Positions 1 through 12,139 of a stretch of 32,753 bases of DNA are shown here, one piece after another; the stretch's first letter is position 1; each line of letters starts with the position of its first letter. The translations under genes and the position numbers were made by a program. A model generated the notes under the pieces. That model did no database searches, was not told the origin of the DNA, and worked only from the letters and a program-made list of their open reading frames with translations. Origin of the DNA: Mansonella perstans (Eukaryota > Nematoda > Chromadorea > Rhabditida > Onchocercidae); contig JBAMDO010000364.1 of the NCBI GenBank assembly GCA_037074765.1, positions 1 to 32,753 on the forward strand, written 5' to 3'.

Positions 1-544
1 TTTTTGAAATATAGTATTGCATTTAACAATAATCATTTTATCATCATTTATATGAAAAAGATATCCAATTTACTATCATAACTTCTTTCATGCCGCTATT
101 GGCATTCCAAATACTTAATTATTTGTGAAATTTTGGAATATGTATTTAGGTGACAGATAGGTCGAGACCTAGTGAAGCTTAAGTTTTATCTTTAGCTATA
201 TAGAATTTTAGAAATCTGAATGAATGCAAATAACAGGAATTGTTCATTAAGGTTTCCACAGAGACGAAATGAGCTTAGTTGAAATTTTTTTATAATGTAG
301 AAATTTTTTATAATGTAGAAATATTTATAATGTAGAAACTTTCAGAGTAAAAACGATTATTTTTAATTTTGAATTATTCTCCATATAAATGATTCGTTAC
401 AAAAAAAAACAACAGTGATAAAATAATCATTGCTTTAATTCCAAAATAATTATCAAATCATTTTGACAATTTTTTTTCTTTTAATTAACTTTTAAATTTC
501 CAAATGCATCTTTCGCTCAATGTTAGATTTTGAAATTTTTCATC

Positions 545-657
545 TTTTAATCCATCAATTTCAAATTAATATTCTGGATCCATTAATTTCAAATTGATAT
601 TCTGGATTTCGCTCATTTATTAATTCATCAATTTCAAATTAATATTCTGAAAGGTTA
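545..657. repeat. Three copies of a 26-28-base AT repeat
   Basis: The phrase ATCAATTTCAAATTAATATTCTG recurs with small changes starting near 552, 579 and 628. Confidence 0.7.
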
Positions 658-794
658 TGTAAATGATACAGTTAATGTTATTGTGTTCATTAGTCTATTG
701 CTGATAATATTCGTTTTTCCTAATGAATTAATCAAATTTAAAATTCATCCACAAATAACTATAACCAATAAAAATTTCCATTTTGTATAATGTT

Positions 795-945
795 CCTTCC
801 GATCTATTATTATGTACAATTATGGTAGTACTGTGTAAATTACTCGCCAGTTATATAAATGATACAGTGATCTATTAATATGTACAATTATGTGAATACT
901 GTGTAAATTACTTTCCAGTTATACAAATGACACAGTTAATGTTAA
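795..945. repeat. Two-copy tandem repeat of about 70 bases
   Basis: GATCTATTA-TATGTACAATTATG, then ACTGTGTAAATTACT and CCAGTTATA-AAATGA-ACAGT, occur twice, starting near 800 and 869. The end of the unit is also echoed near 655-675. Confidence 0.7.
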
Positions 946-1019
946 TGACTTTTAGGCATTAGTTTTGAATCATCATTTTCCGTTTTTTATCAATTAATCA
1001 TGAGTCTTCTTCAAATACA

Positions 1020-1260
1020 ACCCAATGATCGACAAGAGATCTAGCCGGAAAATCAATCCAATGATCGATCGATTCTATTTTATATTATTCTGCGATACTT
1101 TTACTTAATGATCGACTAGAGATTTAGCCGAAAAATCAATCCAGTGATCGATTCTACCTGTATTATTCTGCGATACTTTTACTCAATATGATCGGCTAGC
1201 TAAGGATCTAACAAATCAATTCAGCAATCAACTTCTATATAAATTATTCTGCAATACTGT
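1020..1260. repeat. Three-copy tandem repeat of about 80-85 bases
   Basis: The units start near 1024, 1108 and 1189. Each carries ATGATCG, an AGAT-TAGCC-type core, AAATCAATCCA-TGATCGA and TATTATTCTGCGATACTTTTA. The third copy is the most diverged. Confidence 0.75.
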
Positions 1261-1799
1261 TTTATTCGATCAAAATTGAGAAGCAATATTCTCAATATGC
1301 GAATCATTTCGTATACTGTTTATTTTTTTATGCTTGTCAATTACTAATGCGATATAATACCTTAATAAAATATAACCTGTCGCGAAAGGAAAAGCTTTAT
1401 ATAAAATGGCAATATTTTTTTCAAATATTGTCATTTGTCACTTCTTTTTATTTATATCAAAACACATTCATTTATTGCATGTGAAATAATTTAGCAAAGA
1501 GTTTTATTGTGGAAGTGATTTAAAAAAAATTTCTCTCACAAATGTCATTAATTTTTTGGCCAAGAATAAAGAGTAAAGGAATTTCATTCACTTCAAAAAG
1601 CAATATTCGAAATAGCGTGTATACATCGAAAAATAACAGGTAATTTAGCTAATATTTCTGATAAGATGACCGTCGCAATATATATTGTAGAGGTACAATA
1701 AAATGATAATTATGCTAGGTGTAAAATTCGTAAAATAGAGCAAACTCATAATATGCCTCCTGAAAATCTAATTTAATCTGCAGGTTATAAAGATAGGCC

Positions 1800-2070
1800 A
1801 TGAATAGCAGCAATAGCAGTAATAGCAAATTAATAGCAGGTATAAGTACTAGTGGTAGTAGTAGTAGTAGCAGAAGTAGTATATAATAGTAATGTTTTTT
1901 AAAAATATACCGACTTTAAAATTTTGATTCGGATGGAAATTTTTGGTGAATTGCATGGATTGCATGAAAGCTATTAGCATGCATCAAATGAATTTGCATC
2001 AATCACATTATGAAAAGTAGTAAATCATAATAATAATAATAATATTAATAACAATATTAAAGATAATAAA
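1800..2070. repeat. AGCAAT/AGT and TAA simple-sequence tracts
   Basis: A trinucleotide stretch of AGC/AGT type runs about 1805-1880, and AAT/TAA repeats lie at about 2028-2055. Confidence 0.6.
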
Positions 2071-2418
2071 AGTAATAATGAGGTGTTTAAAATATGTAGG
2101 CATGAAGTTTAGAAGATTTGAAGAATCAAAGTGCAATCATTTGCATGTGATTAGCAAATATTACGTAACAAATTTTTAGCTATCACAACTGTTAACTTTT
2201 ATTCAGTTATGTTTAGTCATTCTCTTCAATGGAATATTATTGTATTTTAATTTCAAGATGGACCATTAAATGATGAAAAAGATGAGTGAAATAGGAGCAA
2301 TATGAAATGCAGAAGCTGTAATAAGCAAATATTGCTATATGTAACTAACCCAGCAGAATGGCTAACTTCTACTAAAATTTGCAAAATTTATGCAAACTAT
2401 TACATATATTATGCATTT

Positions 2419-2442
2419 ATATATATATATATATATATATAT
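2419..2442. repeat. (AT)n microsatellite
   Basis: An uninterrupted AT dinucleotide run. Confidence 0.9.
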
Positions 2443-3158
2443 ACTTGCGGGTAATATATTTATTCATCTAATCTTGTACCAAAAATAATGCTATTTTAGA
2501 AATTATATTTTATTTGAAGTAGATTATCAAATAATCAATTTTGTACGTTAGCATTATTTATGTAAAGTTGAAAAAACACAACAGCTATTAAAATGTAAAA
2601 ATTTATAGAACTTTTTCGCAAAGTAGTGTCATGAAAAACTAATCGTAAAAGAAAATAAATAGTTTTAAAAATACTTAAAAAAAAATCCAAATAAGAATTT
2701 GAATGCAAACTTTTGCTTACATATTTTTGACTGTCATTTTTTCCAGTCAAAACGATTTAAGGATTTAAGAATAAAAATCAAAATTAAATGAAGCAAATTT
2801 GACAATTACATTCCTATGTATTGAAAAAAAAAGTTGCTACAGGCAAAATATTAAACCAGAAAAAAATATAACTTAATTCAGAAAAACTAAAACTAAGAAA
2901 ATAAACAATAAAATTGAGATTAAGAATAATGATTTATCGCGGTATAAAAATTAGAATTCATTTTTTTTTTTTTTTTTTAAAGTTATCATAGTAAAAAAAA
3001 AGAAAACTGAACAGTTCATACTATTAAGTTAAAGTACACGTCACGTGTGAAACTTGCAAAAAGTACATTGTAAACGCAAGAGTAAGTGTTTTTTTTCAAA
3101 TAACATTTTTTGTATGGTGACAGAATGATGATTGTTTTGAGAGCTGGCAAAGAAAAAT

Positions 3159-3931
3159 TCAAGCAGAATTGATGTGTACTTCTGGTTCCGGTTGTGCTGT
3201 GAATACAGCTTTTCCTGGTCGATTAACCGGTTTATCCGGATCGCCACCACTACTATCCTTCATATATCGCTGCTTACGACTTATTACAGCTTTCACACTA
3301 TGGGGTCCAAGCCTTAGATTGTGTTTCGAGGCAATCTGAAATATAGCAGAAAACAGTAGCAAAAATTGCTATAAAATAGTCATTAAAGTAATTAGTTAGA
3401 CAAAAGTTACTAATTATGTGGCAATTATTCATAATTCATCATTAATGTGGGGCTATAAAATAGTCATTAAATTAACTAATTAAGATAAATTTACTAATTA
3501 TGATTAAAACTACTTCAATTTTTGTACGTTTGAATTTTGTTAATTTTCTTTTTTTAAATATTAGATGAATTCCGTTAATTTTCTTAATTTGTTGATCTAC
3601 ATTGATAGTTGCTAGTAATTCATTATTAATATTGACAAATTTCGAATTCCGATACGGAAAACTAGTAGATAAAATGAAAGTTACAGGCAGTAAACATGAC
3701 TGGTAATAATATATCATGACCATTATTAATATCATTGTTATAATTGAAATTATTCAAAGTAATGACTTAATTTCTTACTCGTTCAAAAACAGTTGGTTCA
3801 TCTTGTTTGGAAATAAAGAAGAAATTGAGGATGAAAAATGAAATAAACAGTATAACGATAGCGAATATTGATATTACGACTAATGGGCCAAAATAATCGT
3901 ATAATTCGAATTCCTGATGCAGCGAAACCAT
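3159..3931 (-). CDS. Small single-pass membrane protein, two exons, unknown function
   Basis: I do not recognise this protein. The model is exon 1 at 3931-3779 (51 codons) and exon 2 at 3335-3159 (58 codons plus TGA), both phase 0, giving 109 residues. The intron runs GTAAGA to TATATTTCAG. Residues 1-15 are acidic (E7, E9, D12). Residues 16-40 are a strongly hydrophobic membrane span rich in I, F, V and L. The rest is a polar, basic tail with KHNLRLGPHSVKAVISRKQR and a Pro/Glu-rich end (AQPEPEVHINSA). By the positive-inside rule the tail should be cytosolic; this is inference. The ATG follows directly on an acceptor-like TTGCAATTGCAG. Either the spliced leader is joined right at the start codon, or there is an upstream exon that I cannot see. 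The splice sites and a coding-like, non-repetitive tail in a gene-poor region make it a real gene. A clear AATAAA is not seen on this strand downstream. Confidence 0.72.
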
Positions 3932-4099
3932 CTGCAATTGCAATTTTTTTTTATAATTTTAATATTTATTTAAAAAAAATTAAAAAATTAAAAAGCCAAT
4001 ATTTTGGTTTGTTCGAAACATGAAATTGAAATATTATGCATTTAAAATTCAAATTTAATTTTTAAGAATCGGAATGTTTTTAAATATATATATGCATGT

Positions 4100-4650
4100 T
4101 CACTAATATTCGATTACTCAAAATACGAAACTAAATACTATATATATGTATATGTGTATATACAAGATAGTTTTTCAGTAGTGCATTTAAAATTTGTTGA
4201 AAAAAATTTATTTAACGAATACTCGAATTATTGCGAAATAAAATTTGATAAAAATTACAATAGGTTGCAGCATTTGTAGGAGTAATTTAAATACTAATTG
4301 AAAATTATAGGCAAAAATAAAGAATGATTTGGCATATTCCTATATACAAAAAATAATATTCGACTACTCAAAATACGAAACTAAATGCTATATATATATA
4401 TATATATATATATATGCAAAAGTAAGTTTTTCAGTAATACATTTAAAATTTGCTAAAAAAAATTTATTTAAACAAATTTTCGAATTATTGCGAAATTTGA
4501 TAAAAATTACAATACGTGGTAGCAGCATTTGTAGGAGTAATTTAAATACTAATTGAAAATTATAGGTAAAAATAAGGAATGATTTGGCATATTCCTATAA
4601 ATAGAAAATAATATCCAGTTACTCAAAATACGAAACTAAACACTGAAAAT
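4100..4650. repeat. Tandem duplication with a unit of about 250 bases, 2.1 copies
   Basis: The phrase ACTCAAAATACGAAACTAAA occurs near 4115, 4365 and 4620. Between copies the order is the same: an AT dinucleotide tract, TTTTTCAGTA, a CATTTAAAATTTG block, GCAGCATTTGTAGGAGTAAT, and GATTTGGCATATTCCTATA. Divergence is mostly point changes plus a different AT-run length (4391-4415 in copy 2). The third copy breaks off after about 40 bases. Confidence 0.85.
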
Positions 4651-4929
4651 GGTTCTTTGAAAAATTCCAGCTTTGAATTACGGATTGGAAAATGTTCATG
4701 ATATATACAGTTTATAGATATTATGAATTTTGCAATAATAAATAAACAATGCTCCTCATTTTTGATTAATGTAAAATGTTTTCATCAGTTTCGTATTTCC
4801 AGGTTTGAATTACGGATCGAAAAAAAATATTATTTACATAACATTTCCAGATCATAAACTATATTCCAATTCATTAACCCCGTTTGATAATAAATCATAA
4901 CGAACAATAATTTAATATCGATAAAGATC

Positions 4930-4992
4930 AATTTGTAAGTCAGTCACAGACTCTTAATCTAGCTGTCACGGGTTCGAGCCACGCATCGGGGC
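4930..4992 (+). pseudogene. Decayed tRNA-Lys(CTT)-like sequence or tRNA-derived SINE fragment
   Basis: GACTCTTAATCT gives a 7-base anticodon loop CTCTTAA with anticodon CTT. GGGTTCGAGCC is an exact RNA polymerase III B-box-like T-loop core. The anticodon stem pairs at only three of five positions and the T stem at about three of five. The 5' half has no recognisable A box and no acceptor stem pairing with ATCGGGG. It is therefore a pseudo-tRNA or the head of a tRNA-derived short element, not a working tRNA gene. Confidence 0.55.
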
Positions 4993-6711
4993 CCGAGTAC
5001 CCAACCTTTTAAAAACTTTCTAAAATTGTTGAGAATATCAATTCCAATTGTTTACATTGCAGTGACCGAATTTGACCAATGGTCTATGCTTGCAGCAAAT
5101 GATAGGTCAATCTTTCGATCCAGGTAGACTAAACGGATTTGAATGGACATGAATACCAAAAATCATTTAAATATTTGGAAGAAAATTTAAAAATAAATTT
5201 GCAATTATTTCACAAAAAAGAAAAAAGATTCCGAAATTAACGATTTAAAATTAAATTTGTTTACGAAATCGTAAAGTTATTTACGGCAAGTGAAGTCTTC
5301 AAAAGTTGTTATAAATAAACTATTACAATTAGAAGGTTTGAATTAATTGGACAAAATCGATAATCCGAATGAATGACCTGTATTCAAATAAATTTATATC
5401 ATATCACCACACCGTTCGTTCACTCATTATTTCTCCTCCTCCATTCTCTCGCTTTCTCTCTCTCTTCCGCTCTCTTTATCTCTCTTTTCTCACTTTCTCT
5501 TTGATTGTTCAAAGTAATGGAACTTCTTCTTCCTTTTAATTTTTGCTAATTAATTTTTATATTTAAAATTATCATTTCTTCTGCAAGCAATAAATTTAAT
5601 TGAACTTTCCAAAAATCCACTGTTATTCACTAACCATGTATACTTATGTTCATGTAAATATATTAAAATTTGATTATTCGATATAAAATTTAATAGTAAT
5701 CTCTCAAAGAAAAAAACATATGTGAAACAACAAATTCAATTCATCTAGCATCTAATCAAATTAATTTATCTTATTAAATTGCATTTGGGCTTTAATTAAA
5801 TGCAACAGTGAATAAATAAATTAAGCAACATGTGCATTATTAAATTTTTGCGACAAATTCACAGATCAAACACTAAATTTGAATAGACCAAACACTAATT
5901 TAAATAGATTAAACATTAAATTTAAATCTCCCAAAATTTACAATAACCAAAAATTAAAAAAGCATGACATGGTATGTAACTAAGAGAAGATTAAAGAAAT
6001 GAAAATTGCTGCTTCAAAATTAAGAACAAATCAATAATTAGTTGATTAATTAATTGCTAGAGTTGTCTATCAATTCATAGTTAAATGAATGAAAGCAACT
6101 GAATACTGCATGTAACATTTATTTCAATAAAACATTTTTCAATCAAGTTAATCAATTTTTATGACCATCATAAATGTATAAATTCTAAATGTACAAAAAA
6201 ATCATAAATGTATAAATTCCATTTAATTTCTACAATATCGATACTTACAGTAACGCAGTAACTTACAGTAACTAATAATTTTTTATGCTAAGACAATTTA
6301 AATTTTAGAAAAAAAACCCAAAGAAAAATTTCAATTAACATTTAGCTTCATCATTTGCCTAAATTTCAAACAAAATAGTAAATAAACAAAATTCTTTACA
6401 TGTAAACATTTCATGTAAACATGAAAATTTGTACTAATCAAATTTAACCAAAATTTATTCAATCTTCTTTCTTTCTCTCTCTTTCCTTCTCTGCCCCCTT
6501 AATTTCTGGAAATTTTCAATGGATTTACTGGAAAAAATAAAAAACTATGTAATGCGTGAAAGGTAATTCGAACAAAAAATATAAAGAAAAGATAAGAGTG
6601 AAGATAGAGAAAAAGATGCACAGTTAACAATAAAAATATACACTATTCATCAAAATTTTATTACATTCAAAGAAGAGAAGAATTTAAAGAATTTATGGTA
6701 GAAAATTTAAA

Positions 6712-6742
6712 CAGAGAGAGAGAGAGAGAAAGAAAGAGAGGA
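6712..6742. repeat. (GA)n-rich microsatellite
   Basis: Mostly GAGA with AAAG interruptions. Confidence 0.8.
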
Positions 6743-7419
6743 AAAGGACGAGTAAAAGAAATTGTAAGCATTTTAATAGAATTTCCTAAGTTTGAATATG
6801 AAATGATAAATAGAAATTTCAAAATGTAAAAGACAGCCTTCAGGCTTTTTAATTTTGACAATTAGGCAAATATCCCTGGCTCTTTCATAGCAATTCATAA
6901 AAAAATAGAAATTAAAAAAGTTTAGTTTTAACCCGAAGTTAATTACAGGTTCAATTTTAATCAAAAATTAATTACTTGAGTCTGCTGCGAAATGTAATTT
7001 GATTTTTGGGCAATTTGCAAAATAATCTCAGATCAAAATAATGAATACAATTGATCCAAGCAGATCAAAATTCATCATAATTCAATTATTTAGATACTAA
7101 ATTGTGTCAACTAATGTCATTTATTTGGTTAATATTTTTTTTAAAAGGAAAAAACAACCATGAAATGAGCAAACAATAAATTAATATACGGAATGTATTG
7201 GTGAACATCTAGTACATAATTTTGTCAACTGATGTCACTTTTTGGTATCTTTTTTTTTATAATCGTACGAATAGGAACATTAATTAGTTATTAATGGTGG
7301 AATGTTGAAAATTAATTAGATAATCAAAGATTAAAATAATTTTTATTTATTTTGAAGCAAGATTTACAAAAAACTCTCAAAGACTGAAATAACCTACCTT
7401 AAACAAAAAAAAATGACAC

Positions 7420-7500
7420 ATGAATTATATACAAACTCATACAAATCAAATCATAATCTACCTAATCAGTGAATTATATATGAACTCATACAAATCAAAT
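7420..7500. repeat. Short tandem duplication
   Basis: TGAATTATATA-AACTCATACAAATCAAATCAT occurs twice, starting near 7421 and 7470. Confidence 0.75.
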
Positions 7501-8110
7501 CATTACTTAATAACCTATCTAGTCATCCATGTAGACAGATGAAAAATTTACAACAACCCAAAATGTCGTACGAAACTTGCACCAATATTGTAAAGTACAA
7601 ATATAGGAGAGACAAAAAAAAAGAAAAAATTGGAATTTTAATTTAAAATTGATCGTTATCAACAGCGACCTATGATAATAGATACAACAATATTACATTT
7701 GTGCATCTCATCAAAAAAAAAAAAAAAAACGAAAAAAAAATTTCAAACTTCACTGATTAAAATAATCAATAATTAATGACAAATGAGTGCAAAAATATTT
7801 GCAAAATGTATTGCCATAAAACTTTTACTCTCTTTTTTTTCTCTGAACAATTTCAAATGCAAAAAGATTCATTTATTAATAAACTAAATTAATTAAATAC
7901 ATTAATTTTTCAAAAAACTTAAATGAATTAAATTGTTTAATTTCAAAAAATACAAAAATTCCTAAAAAGTATTTAACAAGCATTAGAAAATGTCAGAAAA
8001 AAAAATTTATGCGAAAAATTTCTCTTCAATTATTATTTTTAGAACATAAGTTTTGCTACTAAAAATCACATGAATTTTATGCATTAAATAAAATGTACTG
8101 GAAGAAAAAA

Positions 8111-8160
8111 AAATGTTGACAACATTTTGTCAACATTTGTCAACATTTAATGTTGACAAA
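8111..8160. repeat. Two overlapping perfect 12-base inverted repeats
   Basis: AAATGTTGACAA (8111-8122) pairs with TTGTCAACATTT (8127-8138) around a 4-base spacer. TTTGTCAACATT (8136-8147) pairs with AATGTTGACAAA (8149-8160) around one base. The result is four TGTTGACAA/TTGTCAACA words in alternating orientation within 50 bases. Confidence 0.9.
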
Positions 8161-8769
8161 ATTTTAAAACCTCAATGATGGCTAAAATTAATCGATGCGC
8201 AACAAAAATTTTCATTGTGATATAAAAACTTTTTCAAAACTTTTCAACGAGTATTTTTCCTCATTCCAATTTTTTTTTTTAATTGATGCTGTTGGCAAAT
8301 GAAAATTAAAATTAACCATAAAATAGCGATAAATTTTTTGGATAAACTTGGCAATTTTCCAATCCCTAACTTTATGTCGTACAAAATTTTATTCATTGTT
8401 TTTTTTGAATTTTTTAATCCTCTTTTGTATTATTAAAAAAAAAATTTTTAATTAAAAATTGGAAATAAAAAAGGCACAGAAATTTCAAAAAGCATTTTTT
8501 TTTAAAAAAATTGATAAATTTAAAAAAAAAATTTCATTTTATAAACATTATTTAGAAGTAAGCAATATTTACATACAATTTTATAAATGTAAATGTTTGT
8601 TCATCGTTTAATGGTTGATAAAATTTCGTTTTTTTTCATATATTTTGACAAATTTATATTTTAGCAGCAACAATCAAATCAATTTACAATAATGTAATGC
8701 TATATAGAAAGTTATTGGAATTAATTTGAAATAAATCATAGACCTTTCTTAATTACAACAGCATTAAAG

Positions 8770-9205
8770 CGAAGATGGTGATGATGTTGAAGATGATAAT
8801 AATCATGATTGATAATGATAATAATAGATGGTAATGATGATAATAATCATAACTGATGAGGATGATGAAGATGACAATTTATTCATTGGACTGGGGGGGG
8901 GGGGGGGGGGGGGGGGGGGTTGATATAATGATACTGATGATAATAATCACGATTGGTGATGGTGATGATAATCATGATTAATGGTGATGATGATGATAAT
9001 AATAATCGTGATTGATGATAATAATGGTGATGATGATGATGGCGGTGATGATAATGATCATGGTTAAGATGATGAAGATGATAATAATAATAATCGTGAC
9101 GGATGAGGATGATGATGGTAGTAACCATGACTGATGATGATGATGATGACAATAATAATCATGATTGATGATGATAATGATGATGACGACGGTGATAATA
9201 TGGTT
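8770..9205. repeat. GAT/ATG-rich degenerate simple-sequence array
   Basis: About 435 bases made of GATGAT, GATAAT and AATCATGATTGAT words, interrupted once by the long G run. The apparent minus-strand reading frames (His/Ile/Tyr repeats) are products of the repeat and not genes. Confidence 0.85.
8893..8919 (+). repeat. Homopolymer run of 27 G
   Basis: An uninterrupted G run inside the GAT array. On the plus strand it can form G-quadruplexes. Its exact length is unreliable in any sequencing technology. Confidence 0.9.
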
Positions 9206-9229
9206 CATCAATTTTACAAATTATCGGTG

Positions 9230-10780
9230 GCTTTTTAGTCCGGTTTTTTTTTTTAAAGGAATGGATAAACTGGATAAACAAATACAGTTATTAAGATAAT
9301 TAGAATAATAATATTTTTGGTAAAAAAAAACTGGAACTGATCGAACAGCTCATTTTGTAGTAACGAAGACAATAAACACTTGGCTTATTTTATACATTTA
9401 ATATCCTTCCGACCTGGTATTCTATTTTCCATTTATCTTTATTTATATTTATTTTCTTTAACTTTTTTATTATTTATTTATATAATTCTTAATCACACAA
9501 AAAAAAAAAATAAAGGAACAATTTCGGAATTTAGTCAACATCGGCGCAATCATCTTTCATCTATCAAAGGCGTACCCTCTCAGAAAAGATCATCGATCAA
9601 CATTGTCATTCACATCAAAATATTTTATTTGTTGATTTTTTTTTGTCAATTTTCAGGATTTGTTTCTTGCAGATATATATATATATATGTGAAAAGTAAG
9701 GATTATCTCTTGTATAATTGATATGTGATTTATGATCTATATTTGTATATATATATAGCGTAACATAACCCCGTTCATATTGCATGCAATAGGGCGGAGG
9801 TAGAGCGTATATGTTGGGACCTGATATATATACATACATATCCAGGATACTCTATTTGTTGGAGGAAGGGGGGAATGTTGGTGTTTTGGAGGAAAGGAGG
9901 CAGTGTTGGTGTATGTTGTTTTGGTATTTAGTTTGGATTCTGGATGAGATGAAATTAAAGCATTAATGGAGGAGGAAAGGTAAAGACGGGATGTAACTGT
10001 GGTGTTTCATTAAATTGACTTCTGCTCTGACCTCTGGTTTGACCATTGGTTTTCAAAGACTTCAAAGGCACTTCCAATATAAATATAAATTGAAAACAAT
10101 GCAGTTTCATAGTAACAGACAGACAGACAGACACACACACATATATATATACAATTAAAACTTTGCAAGACCATTTCAAATACCAGCAACCAAAATTCTG
10201 ACCACTTCAAAGATCAGTTACTTTCATTATTGCTGGTTTAAAATTGTAAAATTAGCAAATCAGCAATAAGTTGGCCATTGTGCCATAAAATAAACACTAT
10301 CTACGATATCTGGGATTTTTTGGCTTTTTACCATTTTACTATTAATCAAGCCAAATAGTGGAACCTAAAAGATATATATATATATACATATATAGACTTT
10401 TAATCAAACTTCTATTTATCAATCCTAAATCTCGTTAAATTTTCGCTGCTTACATTCTTACTAGTACTTTGCATTTATCAAGGCCACATAAATATCGATC
10501 ATCCAAAATGTCATCAAAATTTCCTTACTCCAAGTAGTATTTCTAAAAGCCTTTATTCAGAAAGAAAGGAAATCGAAAGCTTTGAAAATTTTTAAGCCTT
10601 TATAAGTCTTAAATGGCTTAGTTTGTTATTTGCTTTTTTTTCACTAATTTATATCTGGCTGGTTTCTTTGGTTCTTTTTTTTTTTTTTAAGAACACTTTG
10701 TAACAATAAAGCATACATCGGACAAGTCAATCCGTTATAATTATATATAAATTCATTCTAATTATATACAAGTTCAATTG
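9230..10780. other. AT-rich gene-less stretch with a G-rich strip
   Basis: No gene is supported. It includes AT/TATA microsatellites (9670-9690, 9745-9760, 10370-10392), a G-rich strip (9860-9905, GGAGGAA and TGTTGGTGT words) and a GACA/CA repeat (10115-10150). Short frames on either strand here have low-complexity or repeat-derived composition. Confidence 0.55.
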
Positions 10781-11380
10781 GTAATCGGAAAAATCGCAAT
10801 ATAAATGTTTAATTTTAATTTAATAATATATAAATCCAATTTAATTATAAATCAATTACGTATAAATTATTTAAGTACAATTTAATTGTATGTAAATTCA
10901 ATTTAATTCTAACTCAACTGCATACAAATTCATTTGTAAGCGTATGCCTATCAAAATTCCAATTTAATTATATACGAATTAAGTTTCAATTCCTAATTCT
11001 CCAAAAATAAATCAAAAGAAAAATCGCAATACAAGAATTTAATTTTAATTTGATAATATACAAATTTAATTTAATCACAAATTAATTATACATGAATTCA
11101 ACCTAACTATAATTTAATTGCGTGCAAATTCAATTTAATTATAGTTAAATTACATACAAATTCATTTGTAGGTGTGTGCCTTTTAAGTTGAATTACTATT
11201 ACTAATTCTTCAAAAACAAATCAGAAAAAAATCGCAATACAAAAGTTTAATTTTAATTTAATTAAAAATTACATATAAATTCAGTGTGATTATAATTTAA
11301 TTGTAAACAAATTCAATTTAATTATATAGAAATTCGTCTATAAATGTATGCCTTTCAAGTTGAATTATTATTATCGCGAC
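10780..11380. repeat. Three-copy tandem repeat, period about 205-230 bases
   Basis: AAAATCGCAATA-AA followed by TTTAATTTTAATTT recurs near 10790, 11021 and 11230. Each copy ends with a TATGCC(T/A)-TCAA-type phrase (10940, 11175, 11348). The interior is full of ATTCAATTTAATTATA words. Confidence 0.75.
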
Positions 11381-12139
11381 TTTTTTTTACATGGTAAGTT
11401 TTATACAGTAACAAAAAAAAAAAAAACACGCATAGTGAAAGTTTTATTATCATTTGCTCATATAGTATCGTATTGGCTAAAATGGTAATGAGGAAATTTC
11501 AATGTAATTAATAAAATTTTAATTACGATCATTTGTAATCAATTTTTTGCTGATCCTAACAACCAATCCTTATTTCTATAATCTATTTTTGGTAAAAAAA
11601 ATCTTCTAGTTATATTCCCTTTTATGTAAATATGGAATTAATAAACATTAAATTAACTATCATAGAAGTGTCGTGACAAATATGAGATGGAACAAGATGA
11701 CACTAACATAAGAAGGAAATTGATAACAGGATGTAGCAATGAAGTGATATCATATAATCTAATCATAAATGCAATTTTATCAATACTTGTTTGGATAAAT
11801 TGAAAAATATAATTATCTCAATAGAATTATGAAACTTTGTAAATTTTGAAAGATGATGATAAATTACGGAGAGAAATGCGAAATGATGTCACAACGGGGA
11901 GAGTTTGGTGAATGGAGGGAAGTGATGTCACCATAACAAATTTATATTCAGGAAATCACTTGTTAAACGATAAATGCGATGACATAAATGCTAGCTTAAT
12001 CTTTCAAATAATAACTCGGGGAAGTTTTATCAAGTTCAACTTAAAGACTTAAACCTGTCTATAAGGGAAAAACGGAAAAAAATACGGAAAATGGATACGC
12101 AAAAAAAATCCTACTGTCAGTTTTTACAACAAATATGCA

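Larger units (their letters stand above)
1..3158. other. Gene-less AT-rich flank
   Basis: No coding region, splice-linked exons or RNA gene are supported here. It holds short tandem duplications (545-655, 795-945, 1020-1260), AGT/TAA simple repeats (1800-1880, 2030-2070), an AT run (2419-2442) and a run of 18 T (2961-2978). Confidence 0.6.
5020..8760. other. AT-rich gene-less stretch
   Basis: I see no supportable gene. It holds pyrimidine-rich tracts (5425-5505, 6465-6500), a GA run (about 6712-6742), long A or T runs (7710-7740 and others), a 60-base duplication near 7420-7500 and the palindrome cluster described separately. Short open frames on the minus strand around 6667-6964 are low-complexity by-products of the GA run. 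Confidence 0.6.

Noticed and set aside
8883..9211. Minus-strand open frames rich in His, Ile, Tyr and Pro
   Set aside because: They are translations of the GAT repeat and the poly-G run, with no splice structure or family resemblance.
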